From: Clostridia bacterium
GTDB lineage: Bacteria > Bacillota > Clostridia > TANB77 > CAG-508
Length of the DNA stretch: 37,157 nucleotides
Reading direction: 5' to 3'
NCBI GenBank assembly: GCA_017410505.1
Contig: JAFQQR010000055.1
Coordinates: 1-37,157 of the forward strand
Of the stretch, positions 7,193 to 16,567 are shown one piece after another. The notes beneath the pieces were generated by a model. The model ran no database searches, was not told where the DNA came from, and worked only from the letters and a program-made list of their open reading frames with translations. The translations under genes and the position numbers were made by a program. Within the stretch, counting starts at the first letter, position 1; every line of letters starts with the position of its first letter.

Positions 7193-8536
7193 ATGCTAAA
7201 TAAAGTATTAATAGCAAATCGTGGAGAAATAGCAGTAAGAATAATAAGAGCTTGTAGAGAAATGGGAATTAAAACAGTGGCCGTTTATTCTGAGGCTGAT
7301 AAAAATTCATTACATAAAGAATTGGCAGATGAAGCTGTTTGTATTGGACCGGCTCCATCAAATAAAAGTTATTTAAATGTAAAAGCGATAATAGAAGCTG
7401 CATGCCTAAAAGGCTGTGATAGTATACATCCAGGTTATGGCTTTCTATCTGAAAATAGTAGTTTTGCTAAAATGTGTAATGAAATAGGAATAAAATTCAT
7501 TGGACCATCTCATGAAATGATAGAATTAATGGGAAATAAGTCAAAAGCTAAAGATACAATGAAGAAAGCTGGAGTTCCAGTAGTTCCTGGTTCAGATGGA
7601 ATAGTAGATAATGTGATAGAGGCAGTAGAAGTAGCTTCACAAATAGGATATCCTGTAATATTAAAAGCATCAAGTGGCGGCGGAGGAAAAGGAATTAGAG
7701 TTGCTTATAATAAAGATGAGTTGGTGAAATTTTATGATATTGTAAAACAAGAAGCTAAAATATCATTTAATGATGATTCTATATATATAGAAAAATTTAT
7801 AGAAAATCCAAGACATATTGAAATTCAAATAATAGCAGATGAATATGGAAATGTTATACATTTAGGTGAAAGAGATTGCACAGTACAAAGAAAAAATCAA
7901 AAAATATTTGAGGAAACACCATCTGGAATAATATCTGAAAAATTAAGACAAAAGATGGGGAAAGTTGCTGTAAATGCAATGAAACAGATAGGATATAGTA
8001 GTGTTGGAACAATAGAATTTTTAGTAGATAAAAACAAAGATTTTTATTTTATGGAAACAAATACAAGAGTACAAGTAGAACATCCAATAACAGAAGCTAT
8101 TACGGGAATCGATATAATAAAAGAGCAACTTAAAATAGCATCAGGAGAAAAATTGCAATATAAACAAGAAGATATAAAATTTGTAGGTCATAGTTTAGAA
8201 GCTAGAATAAATGCCGAAAATCCAAATAAAAACTTTATGCCTTGTCCTGGAGAAATAAAAGAACTACATATACCTGGAGGAAATGGAATAAGAATAGATA
8301 CAGCAATATATCAAGGATATAAAATACCACCAACATATGATTCTATGATGGCAAAAGTTATAGTTCACGGAAAAGACAGAAATGAATCTATTTCAAAAAT
8401 GAAAAGTGCTTTAGGTGAGTTCGTTGTTGATGGAATTGATACTAATATCGATTTCTTATATAAAATTTTGGAAAATGAGAATTTTATAAATAATAATTAT
8501 GATACATCTTTTATAAGTAAAGAATTTTTTATGTAA
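7193..8536 (+). CDS. accC: Acetyl-CoA carboxylase, biotin carboxylase subunit
   Basis: ATP-grasp enzyme that carboxylates the biotin on AccB using bicarbonate. 447 residues from ATG 7193, chosen over an in-frame TTG at 7160 that lies within the repeat element, because AGGAGG is directly upstream. Visible motifs are IANRGEIA at the N-terminus, the ATP-binding glycine loop SSGGGGKGIR (about 160-169), ERDCTVQRKNQK and ETNTRVQVEH. Length is normal. Confidence 0.96.
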   Translation: MLNKVLIANRGEIAVRIIRACREMGIKTVAVYSEADKNSLHKELADEAVCIGPAPSNKSYLNVKAIIEAACLKGCDSIHPGYGFLSENSSFAKMCNEIGIKFIGPSHEMIELMGNKSKAKDTMKKAGVPVVPGSDGIVDNVIEAVEVASQIGYPVILKASSGGGGKGIRVAYNKDELVKFYDIVKQEAKISFNDDSIYIEKFIENPRHIEIQIIADEYGNVIHLGERDCTVQRKNQKIFEETPSGIISEKLRQKMGKVAVNAMKQIGYSSVGTIEFLVDKNKDFYFMETNTRVQVEHPITEAITGIDIIKEQLKIASGEKLQYKQEDIKFVGHSLEARINAENPNKNFMPCPGEIKELHIPGGNGIRIDTAIYQGYKIPPTYDSMMAKVIVHGKDRNESISKMKSALGEFVVDGIDTNIDFLYKILENENFINNNYDTSFISKEFFM

Positions 8537-8584
8537 TAAGAGGGGTTGAAAAAATAATTATAATTTAGAAAAGGAGAATAAGAT

Positions 8585-9661
8585 ATGAAGTTAGAAAGCT
8601 TAAAAATAGGAGAGCTTATTTCCAAATATCCAATAATGCAAGGAGGTATGGGAGTAGGAGTATCAATGCATAAATTGGCTGGGAATGTGGCTAAAGAAGG
8701 TGGTATTGGAATAATATCTACTGCAGATATTGGTTATCAAGATGAAGAGTTTAATCAAAATCCAATGAAGGCAAATTTGAAAGCAATAGGTAACGAAATA
8801 GAAAAGGCAAGAAAAATAGCACCAAATGGAATAATTGGCGTAAATATAATGGTAGCTTTAAATAATTATGGAGAAATAGTAAAAGAATGCGTAAAAAATA
8901 AAATTGATTTAATAGTATCAGGTGCAGGTTTACCAAAAGATTTACCATCATTTATTAAAGGTACAAAAACTAAAATAGCACCGATAGTTTCATCAGGAAG
9001 AGCTACAAAATTAATCTCAAAAGTCTGGATGAATAAATATAATTATGCACCAGATATGATTGTTATTGAAGGGCCAGAAGCAGGTGGACATTTAGGTTTT
9101 AAAGAAGATGAGTTGAAATCTGAAAATAAACCTAAATTGGAAGATATAACAAGAGATGTTATAAAAGAGGTAAAAGAGATTGAGAAAGAATCAGGAAAAG
9201 AAATACCAGTAGTTGTTGCTGGAGGAATATTTGATGGAAAAGATATTGCTAAATATATGAAACTTGGAGCAAGTGGTGTTCAAATGGCAACAAGATTTGT
9301 AGCAACTGAAGAGTGTGATGCCTCAAATGAGTTTAAAGAGGCATATGTAAATGCAAAAAAAGAGGATGTAAAGATTATTAAAAGTCCTGTTGGTATGCCA
9401 GGAAGAGCAATTAGAAATGAATTTATAAAAAAAGTAGAAGAAAGCAAGAGTAAAATAACCAAATGTTATAGATGTATAAAAACATGTAATCCTGCAGAAA
9501 CACCATATTGTATAACAAAAGCATTAGTAAATGCTGTAAAAGGAAATATAGATGAGGGTTTGGTTTTTTGCGGAAGTAATGTTGATAGAGTTGATAAAAT
9601 TGTTACGGTAAGAGAGTTGATGCAAGAATTAGTTCAAGAGGCGGAAATGGAGCTTTGTTGA
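8585..9661 (+). CDS. fabK: FabK-like enoyl-ACP reductase / nitronate-monooxygenase family flavoprotein
   Basis: TIM-barrel FMN protein of the NPD/FabK superfamily. 358 residues with YPIMQGGMG at 15-23, EGPEAGGHLG (His169), VVAGGI near 211-215 and GVQMATRFVATEEC at 231-244. Its place between accC and accD supports enoyl-ACP reduction. However, it is longer than typical FabK and carries a C-terminal cysteine cluster (Cys294, 297, 301 and 309, in CYRCIKTC and PYC) seen in some clostridial nitronate-monooxygenase-like proteins. An unrelated FabI is encoded in the same operon, so the true substrate is uncertain. ATG 8585 follows AAGGAGA. Confidence 0.75.
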   Translation: MKLESLKIGELISKYPIMQGGMGVGVSMHKLAGNVAKEGGIGIISTADIGYQDEEFNQNPMKANLKAIGNEIEKARKIAPNGIIGVNIMVALNNYGEIVKECVKNKIDLIVSGAGLPKDLPSFIKGTKTKIAPIVSSGRATKLISKVWMNKYNYAPDMIVIEGPEAGGHLGFKEDELKSENKPKLEDITRDVIKEVKEIEKESGKEIPVVVAGGIFDGKDIAKYMKLGASGVQMATRFVATEECDASNEFKEAYVNAKKEDVKIIKSPVGMPGRAIRNEFIKKVEESKSKITKCYRCIKTCNPAETPYCITKALVNAVKGNIDEGLVFCGSNVDRVDKIVTVRELMQELVQEAEMELC

Positions 9662-9712
9662 GACTTAACTAATATTAAAAGATAAAATTGGTCGAGTGAT
9701 GAGGTGAATGTA

Positions 9713-10567
9713 TTGATAATAGACAAGATTAGAAAAATAAATAAAGAAGAAGAAACAGTAAAAAATGAAAAAGCGTCAGATATGTTAGTTGGTAAATGGG
9801 TTAAATGTAGTAATTGTAAAGAAATTTTATATAAGGAAGATGTTAAAAAAAATTATAGCGTTTGCCCTAATTGTGGTAAACATTTTAGAATATCAGCTAG
9901 AAGAAGGGTTAAACAAATTGTAGATGAAGGTACTTTTGAAGAATTAGACGCAGATATGCAAACAAGCGATATTTTAAATTTTGAAGGTTATAAGGATAAA
10001 ATTAAGTTGTTACAAGAAAAGACAAAAATACAAGAAGCTATAAAAACTGGAATTGGAGAAATTAATGGTGAAAAAGTAGCAATTGGAGTAATGGATAGCA
10101 ACTTTTTTATGGGAAGTATGGGAAGTGTTGTTGGTGAAAAAATTTGCAGATTAGTTGAAAAAGCTCTACAAGAAAAATTACCAGTAATTTTATTTTGCGT
10201 GTCAGGTGGAGCGAGAATGCAAGAAGGAATGGTATCATTGATGCAAATGGCTAAAACATCAGCTGCAATAGCAAAATTAGATGAAGCTGGACTTTTATAT
10301 GTGTCAGTATTAACGGATCCTACAACAGGTGGTGTTACAGCAAGTTTTGCAAGCCTTGGTGATATAATTTTAGCAGAACCAGGTGCCTTGATTGGATTTG
10401 CAGGTCCTAGAGTTATAGAACAAACTATAAAACAAAAACTACCTGAAGGATTTCAAAGTTCGGAGTTTTTATTAGAACATGGATTTATTGATAAAATTGT
10501 TGAAAGAAATAAAATGAAACAAACTTTATATGAAATTTTAAAATTACATAAAAGTCAAAGGAAGTGA
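9713..10567 (+). CDS. accD: Acetyl-CoA carboxylase carboxyltransferase subunit beta
   Basis: With AccA transfers the carboxyl group from carboxybiotin to acetyl-CoA. About 284 residues from TTG 9713, six bases after AGGTG; a GTG at 9704 is in frame but lies inside that ribosome binding site. The N-terminal zinc ribbon is complete (Cys32, 35, 51, 54). The crotonase-like core has SGGARMQEG and the [10 protein letters not shown] segment. The stop lies four bases before accA. Confidence 0.94.
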   Translation: MIIDKIRKINKEEETVKNEKASDMLVGKWVKCSNCKEILYKEDVKKNYSVCPNCGKHFRISARRRVKQIVDEGTFEELDADMQTSDILNFEGYKDKIKLLQEKTKIQEAIKTGIGEINGEKVAIGVMDSNFFMGSMGSVVGEKICRLVEKALQEKLPVILFCVSGGARMQEGMVSLMQMAKTSAAIAKLDEAGLLYVSVLTDPTTGGVTASFASLGDIILAEPGALIGFAGPRVIEQTIKQKLPEGFQSSEFLLEHGFIDKIVERNKMKQTLYEILKLHKSQRK

Positions 10568-10571
10568 AAAA

Positions 10572-11372
10572 ATGAAAAATAAAACTGCGTGGGACAGAGT
10601 AACAATTGCAAGGACACCAGAAAGGCCTAAGGCGTTAGATTATATAAACGAAATATTTACAAATTTTATAGAATTACATGGAGATAGAGCATTTAGTGAC
10701 GATAAATCAATAATTGGTGGAATAGCAAAGTTAGAAGGCATTCCTGTAACGGTTATAGGAGAACAAAAAGGAAAAAATGCTAAAGAAAATATAGAAAGAA
10801 ACTTCGGAATGCCAAATCCAGAAGGATATAGAAAAGCATTAAGACTGATGAAGCAAGCAGAAAAATTCGGAAGGCCAATCATAACATTTATAGATACACC
10901 AGGGGCATACCCAGGAATGGAAGCAGAAGAAAGAGGCCAAGGAGAAGCTATAGCAAGAAATCTATTTGAAATGTCAAAACTAACAGTTCCAACAATATCA
11001 GTGGTTATAGGAGAAGGTTCAAGTGGAGGAGCTTTAGCAATCGGTGTAACAGATATAATAATAATGCTTGAAAACTCTATCTATTCAATACTGTCACCAG
11101 AAGGATTTGCAAGTATTTTATACAAAGATGCAACTAAATCACAAGAAGCAGCAGATAAAATGAAAATTACTGCTAAGGAATTAAAAAAACTAGAAATTAT
11201 AGATGAAATAGTAGAAGAACCAGAAGGTGGAGCTCAAGAAGATTTTGAAAATGTTTGCCAAAATTTAAGAAATATGTTATCAAAAGATATAAAAAGATTA
11301 TCAAAAATTAAAAAGGATGATTTAGTAGAACAAAGATATCAAAAATATAGAAAAATAGGAGGAATTTTATAA
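10572..11372 (+). CDS. accA: Acetyl-CoA carboxylase carboxyltransferase subunit alpha
   Basis: Partner of AccD. 266 residues, shorter at the N-terminus than the E. coli subunit, which is common in Firmicutes. Shows [21 protein letters not shown] and the oxyanion-hole region [12 protein letters not shown]. The stop TAA (11370-11372) shares its last A with the ATG of fabI. Confidence 0.95.
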   Translation: MKNKTAWDRVTIARTPERPKALDYINEIFTNFIELHGDRAFSDDKSIIGGIAKLEGIPVTVIGEQKGKNAKENIERNFGMPNPEGYRKALRLMKQAEKFGRPIITFIDTPGAYPGMEAEERGQGEAIARNLFEMSKLTVPTISVVIGEGSSGGALAIGVTDIIIMLENSIYSILSPEGFASILYKDATKSQEAADKMKITAKELKKLEIIDEIVEEPEGGAQEDFENVCQNLRNMLSKDIKRLSKIKKDDLVEQRYQKYRKIGGIL

Positions 11373-12142
11373 TGATATTAAAAGGTAAAAAAATATTAAT
11401 AATGGGAATAAGAAACAAGTGGAGCATAGCTTGGGGTGCAGCATTAGCTGCATACGAAAATGGAGCAGAAGTAATTTTTACACATAGTTCTTTTGAAGCA
11501 TCAGAAAAAGTAGAAAAACTAATAACTGAAATACCAGGTGCAAAATCATACCCATGTGATGCTTCAAGTGATGACTCAATAAAAGAATGTTTTGAAACAA
11601 TATTAAAAGAACATGGTAAAGTGGATGGAATTTTACATGCAATAGCTCATGCAAATACTGAAGATTTAAGAAATGATTTTATAAAAACATCAAGAGATGG
11701 TTTTGCACACGCAGGAGATGTAAGTGCATATTCACTAGTTGCTGTAGCAAGAATAGCAAAAGATTTAGAAATGTTAAATGAAAATTCTAGTATAGTAGCC
11801 TTAACATATTATGGTTCAGAAAAATCAATAGAAGGATATAATGTAATGGGAGTTGCAAAAGCAGCTTTAGAAGCTAGTATAAGATATTTAGCAAGAGACT
11901 TAGGAAAAGACGGAATAAGAGTAAATGCTATTTCAGCAGGACCAATAAAAACACTTTCTGCTAAAGGAATAAAAGATTTTGGAACTATTCTAGATATTGT
12001 TGAAGAAAAAGCACCATTACATAGAAATGTAACAACAAGAGAAGTAGGAGATTGTGCAGCATTTTTATTTAGTAGTATGTCTAATGCAATTACAGGAGAA
12101 GTAATTCATGTTGATAATGGATTTTCTACGGTTGGAGTTTAA
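11372..12142 (+). CDS. fabI: Enoyl-ACP reductase (FabI)
   Basis: NAD(P)H-dependent enoyl-ACP reductase of the SDR class. 256 residues. FabI hallmarks: IRNKWSIAWG at 13-22, LHAIAHAN at 88-95, the Tyr-x6-Lys arrangement with Tyr156 and Lys163 (GYNVMGVAK) plus upstream Tyr146, and GPIKTLSAKGI. Last gene of the operon, coupled to accA by a one-base overlap and followed by a strong terminator. Together with the FabK-like protein this gives two non-homologous candidates for the same step. Confidence 0.95.
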   Translation: MILKGKKILIMGIRNKWSIAWGAALAAYENGAEVIFTHSSFEASEKVEKLITEIPGAKSYPCDASSDDSIKECFETILKEHGKVDGILHAIAHANTEDLRNDFIKTSRDGFAHAGDVSAYSLVAVARIAKDLEMLNENSSIVALTYYGSEKSIEGYNVMGVAKAALEASIRYLARDLGKDGIRVNAISAGPIKTLSAKGIKDFGTILDIVEEKAPLHRNVTTREVGDCAAFLFSSMSNAITGEVIHVDNGFSTVGV

Positions 12143-12150
12143 GTTAAAGA

Positions 12151-12211
12151 CAATAAAAAATAGATGATTTTAATTTCAAAAAATCATCTATTTTATTGTA
12201 TGTTTTTCTTT
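12151..12211 (+). terminator. Intrinsic terminator of the FAS-II operon
   Basis: Long stem 12151-12170 with 12181-12198, loop TAATTTCAAA, followed by a T-rich run from 12199. It separates the fatty-acid operon from the hydrogenase operon. Confidence 0.85.
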
Positions 12212-12247
12212 TTTCGACAAAAATGTAAATATAGTACAAAAAAATTG

Positions 12248-12276
12248 TTGTATAAAAAAATTACTTTTGATATAAT
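12248..12276 (+). promoter_or_regulatory. Promoter of the hydrogenase operon
   Basis: TTGTAT (12248-12253), a 17-bp spacer and a perfect TATAAT (12271-12276), about 44 bases before hydC and directly after the preceding terminator. Confidence 0.65.
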
Positions 12277-12319
12277 TTCAATGGTTACTAAAATATATAT
12301 TATTATAGGAGGTAAATAA

Positions 12320-12901
12320 ATGTTAGAAAATGAAAAGGAAATTTGTAATTGCAATATGATAGAAGAATTTATGAATAAGATTTTTAAAACCTACTTACCA
12401 GAAAAAGACAATTTGATTCAAATCCTAAATGAAGTTCAAGATGAATTTGGATATATACCAAAAACAGCACAAGAAAAAATATCAGAATTTTTAAAAATTC
12501 CGATGGCAGAAATATATGGAGTAATAACATTTTATTCAAGATTTACATTAGAACCTAAGGGGAAATATACTATATCTGTTTGTTTAGGGACAGCTTGTTA
12601 TGTAAAAGGATCTCAAAAGATAATGGACAGATTAAAAGAAAGACTAAAAATAGAACCTGGTCAAACAACAGAAGACGGAATGTTTTCTATTGACCAAACA
12701 AGATGCGTTGGAGCATGTGGTTTAGCTCCTGTATTTACTGTTAATGGAGAAGTTTATGGAAAAGCTACAGTGAAAAAATTAGATGAGGTATTAGATAGGA
12801 TTAAAATTCGGAGAATTCGGGGATTAGGATTCGGGGACGGGTTTAAAATCCTAATTATTAAAAATAGGGATTTTAAACCCGTCCCCGAATCCCTATTTTG
12901 A
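12320..12901 (+). CDS. hydC: NuoE-like [2Fe-2S] subunit of [FeFe] hydrogenase (HydC)
   Basis: Thioredoxin-fold subunit of the trimeric NAD/ferredoxin-linked hydrogenase. 193 residues. The [2Fe-2S] ligands are Cys88, Cys93, Cys129 and Cys133 (CLGTAC, CVGACG). Family proteins end near residue 162 (DEVLDRIK). The last ~31 residues here (IRRIRGLGFGDG onward) are read through a GC-rich palindrome at 12825-12895 and look like an accidental extension. First gene of hydCBA; AGGAGG precedes the ATG. Confidence 0.93.
   Translation: MLENEKEICNCNMIEEFMNKIFKTYLPEKDNLIQILNEVQDEFGYIPKTAQEKISEFLKIPMAEIYGVITFYSRFTLEPKGKYTISVCLGTACYVKGSQKIMDRLKERLKIEPGQTTEDGMFSIDQTRCVGACGLAPVFTVNGEVYGKATVKKLDEVLDRIKIRRIRGLGFGDGFKILIIKNRDFKPVPESLF
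12825..12895. repeat. GC-rich palindromic repeat inside the 3' end of hydC
   Basis: Arms 12825-12853 and 12865-12895 are complementary over about 29 bp (core GGATTCGGGGACGGGTTTAA and its complement), separated by about 11 bp. The arms are clearly GC-richer than the surrounding genes. The element encodes the odd C-terminal tail of HydC and ends just before the hydB ribosome binding site. A looser direct repeat (ATTCGG) at 12806-12822 precedes it. It resembles the REP-like palindromes found in many Firmicute genomes. Confidence 0.8.
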
Positions 12902-12914
12902 AAGGAGAAAATTT

Positions 12915-14771
12915 ATGAAAACATTAGAAGAAATTCATAAAATAAAAGAAGAAAAAAGAAAAGAATTAGAATTAAGAGTACACACAGACCTAGATACTAG
13001 AGAAAAACATATACTAGTATGCCATGGAACAGGTTGTACATCTTCTAAATCAATAGAAATATTAGAAAATTTTAAAAATATAATAAAAGAAAAAAACATA
13101 AAAAATGTAAGGGTAGTAAAAACAGGATGTTTTGGTTTATGTGCGAAAGGACCTATTGTTATAATAAGACCAGAGGATACTTTTTATGCTAATTGCAAAC
13201 CTGAAGACTGTGAAGAGATAATACAAACACATATAGTGGAAGGTAATAAAGTAGAAAGATTATTATGCAAAGATATTGATGGGAAAATTGTAAATAGCCT
13301 AGATGAACTAAATTTCTACAAAAAGCAAAAAAGAATTGCGCTAAAAAATTGTGGAGTAATAAATCCAGAAGATATTGATGAGTACATAGCTTTTGATGGA
13401 TATATGGCATTAGAAAAAGTTTTAAAGAACATGAGTCAAGATGAAGTAATTGATGAAATAAAAAAATCAGGTTTAAGAGGTCGTGGTGGAGCAGGTTTCC
13501 CTACAGGACAAAAATGGGAATTGACTAAAAACGTAGATTCAGAACAAAAATATGTAGTATGTAATGCAGATGAAGGAGATCCAGGAGCTTTTATGGACAG
13601 AAGTATTTTAGAGGGTGATCCACATTGTGTATTAGAAGCAATGATTATTGCTGGATATAGCATAGGGGCGAACAAAGGTTACATATATGTAAGAGCTGAG
13701 TATCCAATAGCTGTTCAAAGATTACAAACAGCAATTGACCAAGCGAAAGAATATGGAATATTAGGTAAAAATATTTTTGAAAGTGGATTTGATTTTGATA
13801 TAGAAATAAGATTAGGAGCCGGAGCATTTGTTTGTGGAGAAGAAACAGCATTGTTAGAATCAATAGAAGGAAGAAGAGGCCATCCAAGAGTTAAACCACC
13901 ATATCCTGCACAGAGTGGATTATGGGGTAAACCTACTCTTATAAATAATGTAGAGACATATGCTAATATAACAAAAATTATTATAAATGGAGCAGATTGG
14001 TACAATAAAATAGGGACTAAAAATTCAAAGGGAACAAAAGTTTTTGCTTTAGGTGGAAATGTGAATAATACTGGATTAGTAGAAGTACCAATGGGAACAA
14101 CACTAAGAGAAATTGTTTATGATATAGGTGGAGGAATACCTAATAATAGAGAATTTAAAGCTGCGCAAACAGGTGGTCCATCAGGAGGATGTATACCAAA
14201 AGAACATTTAGACACACCTATAGATTATGAATCATTAAAAGAGATTGGTTCAATGATGGGGTCAGGTGGACTTATTGTAATGGACGATACAAAATGTATG
14301 GTAAGTTTAGCAAAATTTTATCTAGATTTTACAGTATCAGAAAGTTGTGGTAAATGTACACCATGTAGAATTGGAACAAAAAGAATGCATGAAATATTAG
14401 AAAAAATATGTAATGGTGATGGAACAGAAATAGATATAATTAGACTAGAAAAGCTAGCATTAAATGTAAAAGATTCTAGTATTTGTGGCTTAGGTCAAAG
14501 TGCACCAAATCCAGTATTAAGTACATTAAAATATTTTAGAGAAGAATACAAAGAACATGTTACATATAAACAATGTAGAAGTAAAGAATGTAAAAATTTA
14601 GCACAAATAGAAATAGATGCAAGCAAATGTAAAGGGTGTGGAATATGTCAAAAAAATTGCCCTGTAAATAGTATTGAAGGAGAAGGAAGAGAGATTAGAA
14701 AAATTAATCAAGATAAATGTATTAAGTGTGGTACATGTTTGACAAAATGTCCTTTCAACGCAATTAAATAA
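12915..14771 (+). CDS. hydB: NuoF-like NADH/FMN subunit of [FeFe] hydrogenase (HydB)
   Basis: Binds FMN, NAD(H) and several Fe-S clusters and links pyridine nucleotide to the hydrogenase subunit. 618 residues: N-terminal [2Fe-2S] thioredoxin-like domain (Cys36, 41, 72, 76), a NuoF core with GLRGRGGAGFPTG (187-198), CNADEGDPGAF (216-226) and GAGAFVCGEETA, N3-type [4Fe-4S] ligands Cys478, 481, 484 and 524, and a C-terminal 2x[4Fe-4S] ferredoxin domain (Cys572/575/578/582 and 602/605/608/612). Order hydC-hydB-hydA matches the bifurcating hydrogenase of Thermotoga and related anaerobes. Confidence 0.95.
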   Translation: MKTLEEIHKIKEEKRKELELRVHTDLDTREKHILVCHGTGCTSSKSIEILENFKNIIKEKNIKNVRVVKTGCFGLCAKGPIVIIRPEDTFYANCKPEDCEEIIQTHIVEGNKVERLLCKDIDGKIVNSLDELNFYKKQKRIALKNCGVINPEDIDEYIAFDGYMALEKVLKNMSQDEVIDEIKKSGLRGRGGAGFPTGQKWELTKNVDSEQKYVVCNADEGDPGAFMDRSILEGDPHCVLEAMIIAGYSIGANKGYIYVRAEYPIAVQRLQTAIDQAKEYGILGKNIFESGFDFDIEIRLGAGAFVCGEETALLESIEGRRGHPRVKPPYPAQSGLWGKPTLINNVETYANITKIIINGADWYNKIGTKNSKGTKVFALGGNVNNTGLVEVPMGTTLREIVYDIGGGIPNNREFKAAQTGGPSGGCIPKEHLDTPIDYESLKEIGSMMGSGGLIVMDDTKCMVSLAKFYLDFTVSESCGKCTPCRIGTKRMHEILEKICNGDGTEIDIIRLEKLALNVKDSSICGLGQSAPNPVLSTLKYFREEYKEHVTYKQCRSKECKNLAQIEIDASKCKGCGICQKNCPVNSIEGEGREIRKINQDKCIKCGTCLTKCPFNAIK

Positions 14772-14785
14772 GGAGGAAAGATAAT

Positions 14786-16522
14786 ATGGAAGAATTAGTA
14801 AATATAACTATAGATAATCAAAAAATAACAGTACCAAAAGGAACAACAATATTAGAAGCTTCAAAAAAAGCAGGAATTGATATACCTACTCTATGTTTTT
14901 TAAAAGATATAAATGAAATTGGTGACTGTAGAATGTGTATAGTACAAGTAGAAGGTAAACGTGGATTTGCAACTTCTTGTATTCAAAAAGTAGAGGAAGG
15001 TATGGTTATAAAAACTCATACACCTGAAATAATAGAAGCAAGACATGTTATGTTAGATTTAATAATATCAAATCACGATAAAGATTGTTTAACTTGTACT
15101 AGAATGGGAAATTGTGAATTACAACAATTAGCTGCTAAGTTTAATATTCAATCATTAGAGTTTTCAGGAGAGAGAAAAGAGCATCCAATAGATAATTTAT
15201 CACCAGCAATAATAAGAGACCCGAACAAATGTATACTATGTAGAAGATGTGTTGCTGTTTGTAAAAATATACAAAAAATAGGTGCAATTGATTGTAGTAA
15301 TAGAGGGTTTGAATCAAGTATCTCAACATCATATAATAAAAGTTTAAAAGATACTAATTGTGTTTATTGTGGACAATGTATTCAAGCATGTCCAACAAGT
15401 GCATTAAGAGAGAAAGAAACTATTGATGATGTATGGGCTAAGCTAAAAGATCCAGATACATATGTAGTTGTTCAAACTGCACCAGCAGTTAGAGTTGCAT
15501 TAGGTGAAGAATTCGAAATGCCAATTGGTACAAATGTTACTGGAAAAATGGTAACAGCATTAAAGAGACTAGGATTTGATAAAGTATTTGATACAAATAC
15601 AGGTGCAGATTTTACTATAATGGAAGAAGCAAATGAGTTTATAGAAAGATTTAATGAAAATAATAATATTCCTATGATAACATCATGTTGTCCTGGTTGG
15701 ATTAGATATATAGAAATAAATTATCCAGAATTAACACCACACTTATCTAGTTGTAAATCACCACATGAAATGCTAGGAAGTTTAATAAGAACATATTATG
15801 CAAAAAAAGAAAATATAGATCCTGAAAAAATATTTGTTGTTTCAGTAATGCCATGTATTGCTAAAAAATATGAAAGACAAAGAAATGAATTATCAAACAA
15901 TGGACTTTTTGATGTTGATTGTGTAATTACAACAAGAGAACTTGCTAGAATGATTAAACATGCAAATATTAGATTTGACAATTTAGAAGATAGTGAATTT
16001 GATAATCCATTAGGAATGTCAACTGGTGCAGCTGCAATATTTGGAACAACAGGTGGTGTTATGGAAGCGGCTTTAAGAACTGCTCAAGATATTTTAACAG
16101 GTAAAGATTTAGATAAAATAGATTTTGAGCAAGTACGAGGAGAAAAAGGAATTAAGAAAGCAACAGTAAATATAAATGGAAAAGATATTAAAACAGTTGT
16201 AGCAAGTGGATTAGGAAATGCTCAAAAAATCATGGAAGAAATAAAATCAGGAGAAGCGGATTATCAATTTGTAGAAATAATGGCATGTCCTGGTGGATGC
16301 ATAATGGGTGGAGGCCAACCTATTAAAAACTCTACAACACGTGCAGAAATAGATATTAGGAAATTAAGGTCAGACGCTTTATATTCAATAGATGAAAAAT
16401 CAAACATTAGAAAATCACATGAAAATCCAGTACTAAAAAAAGTGTACGAAGAATTTTTAGAAACTCCAGGTAGTTATAGAGCTGAAAAATTATTACATAC
16501 AACACATGGAAAAAATATATAA
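14786..16522 (+). CDS. hydA: [FeFe] hydrogenase catalytic subunit (HydA)
   Basis: Produces or oxidises H2 at the H-cluster in the cytoplasm. 578 residues. N-terminal [2Fe-2S] (Cys37, 48, 51, 65), a His-ligated [4Fe-4S] (His97, Cys101, 104, 110) and two [4Fe-4S] clusters (Cys149-159 and Cys192-202). H-cluster motifs: L1 TSCCPGW (299-305), L2 MPCIAKKYE (355-363), L3 EIMACPGGCIMGGGQP (498-512). With HydB and HydC this is the group A3, electron-bifurcating or confurcating type. The maturases HydEFG are not in the window. Confidence 0.97.
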   Translation: MEELVNITIDNQKITVPKGTTILEASKKAGIDIPTLCFLKDINEIGDCRMCIVQVEGKRGFATSCIQKVEEGMVIKTHTPEIIEARHVMLDLIISNHDKDCLTCTRMGNCELQQLAAKFNIQSLEFSGERKEHPIDNLSPAIIRDPNKCILCRRCVAVCKNIQKIGAIDCSNRGFESSISTSYNKSLKDTNCVYCGQCIQACPTSALREKETIDDVWAKLKDPDTYVVVQTAPAVRVALGEEFEMPIGTNVTGKMVTALKRLGFDKVFDTNTGADFTIMEEANEFIERFNENNNIPMITSCCPGWIRYIEINYPELTPHLSSCKSPHEMLGSLIRTYYAKKENIDPEKIFVVSVMPCIAKKYERQRNELSNNGLFDVDCVITTRELARMIKHANIRFDNLEDSEFDNPLGMSTGAAAIFGTTGGVMEAALRTAQDILTGKDLDKIDFEQVRGEKGIKKATVNINGKDIKTVVASGLGNAQKIMEEIKSGEADYQFVEIMACPGGCIMGGGQPIKNSTTRAEIDIRKLRSDALYSIDEKSNIRKSHENPVLKKVYEEFLETPGSYRAEKLLHTTHGKNI

Positions 16523-16526
16523 AGAT

Positions 16527-16559
16527 AAAGAACAGATATTAATAAGATATCTGTTCTTT
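16527..16559. terminator. Bidirectional terminator between hydA and the 28-codon leftward gene
   Basis: 13-bp perfect stem (16527-16539 with 16547-16559), followed by T-rich sequence on both strands. It serves hydA on the plus strand and the small gene at 16568-16654 on the minus strand. Confidence 0.75.
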
Positions 16560-16567
16560 TAATAATA

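Noticed and set aside
1685..12142. FapR or FabT binding site as the regulator of the FAS-II operon
   Set aside because: The sequences upstream of birA do not match the boxes I know for either regulator. Only a generic CTGA-N4-TCAG palindrome is present.
13189..14005. Minus-strand open frames of 60-100 codons inside hydB and other genes
   Set aside because: They are shadows of AT-rich coding genes, Leu/Phe-rich, without ribosome binding sites.
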